NCBI GenBank assembly: GCA_001986395.2
Contig: MQVO02000022.1
Span: 62,001 to 126,000 of the forward strand
Origin: Irpex lacteus
Taxonomy: Eukaryota > Basidiomycota > Agaricomycetes > Polyporales > Irpicaceae
Direction of reading: 5' to 3'
Length of the DNA: 64,000 nt
Shown in pieces: positions 62,238-64,000 of this stretch; positions within the stretch are counted from its first letter, which is position 1; each line of letters begins with the position of its first letter. Made by a program: the position numbers and the translations under genes. The notes under the pieces are model-generated. The model did not search any database and had not been told where the DNA came from. It saw only the letters and a list, made by a program, of their open reading frames with translations.

Positions 62238-62626
62238 GGCCTGGCGCTCATATAGCGCTCATACCCGGAAGCGTCCTCGACTCCTCGACTCGGACTTCGA
62301 CGTTTCAACCCGTGCCACGATGAACTTGAAATTGAACAAGCGATAAATCGAATGATTTGCCACCACGGCCATAGCCTTTCATCGTAAATCTCTGTCCTTC
62401 ACATGGTCACAGCTTTGTGACTGTATACTGCTACCGATCTGGAAGCCTTGGGGTTACTCGAAGAAAGAAAGACCAGAATTATGACGGTCCCAAGACCATC
62501 CCACTAGACTATGGAAGCAACTGCTTGTATTCATTGGTTGTAGGTGATTCTTTCTTTAGCAACTGTCTTGCCAACTAACCGCACATTAAGCTGGCAGGCT
62601 CTCACGATTCACAGTACTAGTCTCAT

Positions 62627-63229
62627 GTGATGAGGGAGCGAGTGCATGAGCTATTATCTGCCATCGATGAAACAAGAATGCCAGTCTTGCACCATGGTTT
62701 TACGCGTGGTACGCGTAGTCTGCATTTCCTCCACTCTCTTCCGAAAAACACAAGCAAGTCGTGGCCAAGATCATCTAAGATCATGCCCATCGTCCTCTGT
62801 GACGCCCTGGAAGTAAGCTTGCTTCATGTATTGGTGCTTCTTGTCCGAAGGCTGATTGACAACATATCACTTCTTTCATATCCAGTATGTCGCGCGTATA
62901 ACACGTCTTTCAAGGGTCCCCGTCAATCATCATCCTCATGCTCAAACGAAATGAAACCACGCAATATGCGCCCTTTATCGATGTTCGGGATACCACATAT
63001 AGCGCCCATAATCGTGTGTATTTCTTCCGTTGATGAACGTTACATTGCACAATTCCATGGCGGGGCTCTATATGTTCCGCTTTCAAGGCTTATATCTGAT
63101 TTTCGGACCCTTAAAAGCCGCATGTTCATGCCCAATGTTGTGTACACAAGTAAATCAGGCAAACGTGCATCGACTGCGTGTAATCCGCGCTCCATCATGA
63201 TCCTTCCATCCATTCAAGACGTCCGATGA
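62627..63229 (+). other. Orphan 200-codon open frame, coding status doubtful
   Basis: The plus frame starts MMRERVHELLSAIDETRMPV and ends SIMILPSIQDVR without recognisable domain. One antisense frame is also nearly open, with two stops: EEIHTIMGAICGIPN, FISFEHEDDD and ILDDLGHDLLVFFGREWRKC. Its residue make-up is more protein-like. A decayed minus-strand gene is possible; a chance frame is equally so. Confidence 0.25.
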
Positions 63230-63320
63230 GGGCATAAATATTCACTACGATAGTACGCCAGTCATTCTCAACATTCCACAATATTCCTCACTGGCAGACA
63301 GTGTGCTTAAGCGATAACTG

Positions 63321-64000
63321 GCATGAGCAGCATGTACGTCGCCCTCCAAATATACGCATCACGCTCTTCACTCACGCCATAGCCCTCAGACGAGAGCTAG
63401 TTAGAGAAGCTCACGCATGTGGCGTGAACGCATTTATGGGAGTACCGCCAATCCCTGTACGCTTGCGAGGTGAGCTAGTTTGATTTCAGATAGAATCAGG
63501 TCTCACCTTCAACGCTGAACTATCTCTAGAAATCAATATATCTGGGCTCCGCGAGCGAAGACTTCATACGCACGGGTACACGTTTGTTAAGGTGTCCATA
63601 GATAACCGTGAGATCCTGAAGACCGACGTCAGCCCCGAACCGACTGCGCCTACTTGGGTCTTTGCCCGGCCGAAAATTCTGTCAGTGGCAGATGGTACTT
63701 CTATCTCTGTCTGAACGGCTCACTAATAGCTTACTATCACTCAGATCGATCTACCCCTCTTCGGCCATCAGGTTCTGCGTATTTCGTTGGCATCGTCACA
63801 TGCAGACCGAGGAGTATGTCGGTGAAGTCGAGGGTACTGCATGGGCATTCTGCAGCGAGTGTTAGTGGTTGTTTGTCTTCGTCTACTAGCCGCACTCCTC
63901 AATATCGTGTGTTATTAGCTTATGCGCAAACTCCGTCAGAGGACTCCCCGAACCTCAGGATACACCCAAGTATCTCACTAGACATGCCTAAAGAGCAGCC
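63321..64000 (+). CDS. C2 plus helical-domain protein, family member D, 3' end beyond window
   Basis: Exon 1 is 11 nt (MSS|I), like the tiny first exon of member A. The C2-like half reads NAFMGVPPIPVRLREINISG, LRERRLHTHGYTFVKVSIDN, APTWVFARPKIL, SIYPSSAIRFCVFRWHRHMQ and EEYVGEVEGTAWAFCSE. The next exon gives AYAQTPSEDSPNLRIHPS, matching the SEDSPKM segment that opens the helical half of member B. The gene then leaves the window, so the helical half and tail cannot be judged. It lies about 19 kb from member C, beyond the five-TM genes. Confidence 0.75.

Larger units (their letters stand above)
61732..63320. other. Intergenic with one long orphan frame
   Basis: 61732-62600 shows nothing beyond a dispersed repeat at 62202-62237. 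The open frame 62627-63229 is listed separately. The end is the promoter of C2 member D. Confidence 0.45.

Overview
The window is nuclear DNA from a basidiomycete fungus, most likely an agaricomycete. Almost every gene is broken by 45-65 nt introns with GT...AG borders and a CTNAC-like branch point. Coding is on both strands and gene spacing is tight. Several families are typical of Agaricomycetes: multi-pass membrane proteins, a type I membrane protein with two tandem beta-sandwich units, and C2-plus-helical proteins. No operon, CRISPR array, rRNA or convincing tRNA was seen. All gene models below were spliced by eye, so exon borders are inferences.

Left part (1-25.5 kb), mostly single-copy genes: a FAD-linked oxidase running off the left edge (-), a GH15 glucoamylase without starch-binding domain (+), a multi-pass membrane protein (+), a bacterial-type mannose-1-phosphate guanylyltransferase with a coiled-coil extension (+), a phosphatase-like protein lacking the catalytic Cys (+), a small protein with three GLEBS-like SFEELR modules (-), an uncertain gene, the APC/C activator Cdh1 (+), a type I membrane protein (+) and an ACS-family MFS transporter (+).

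Middle and right part (26-64 kb), a patchwork of locally duplicated families. A five-TM family occurs five times (26.2, 30.5, 53.0, 57.9 and 60.0 kb) plus one truncated copy (51.4 kb). A C2-plus-helical family occurs four times (36.0, 39.7, 42.5 and 63.3 kb, the last cut by the window edge). The COPII cargo receptor Erv14/cornichon occurs twice (41.5 and 47.6 kb, opposite strands). An unrecognised LGAEKVxxxxxxxxPxWxxxxxxKRVKxIR protein occurs twice (45.9 and 55.5 kb). A 4-coumarate-CoA-ligase-like enzyme, a Yra1/ALYREF-type mRNA export adaptor and a cupin protein sit between them. Two non-autonomous DNA elements are well supported: a 522-bp hAT-type MITE with an 8-bp target duplication and a 492-bp element with roughly 60-bp imperfect terminal repeats.

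Three genes (Cdh1, the type I membrane protein and the cupin) each need a single-base correction to read through. This suggests residual assembly indels or recent inactivation. The most unusual items are the triple GLEBS-like protein, whose intron falls at the same Glu|Glu bond in every module, and the clustered expansion of C2/helical and five-TM proteins around duplicated Erv14 genes.
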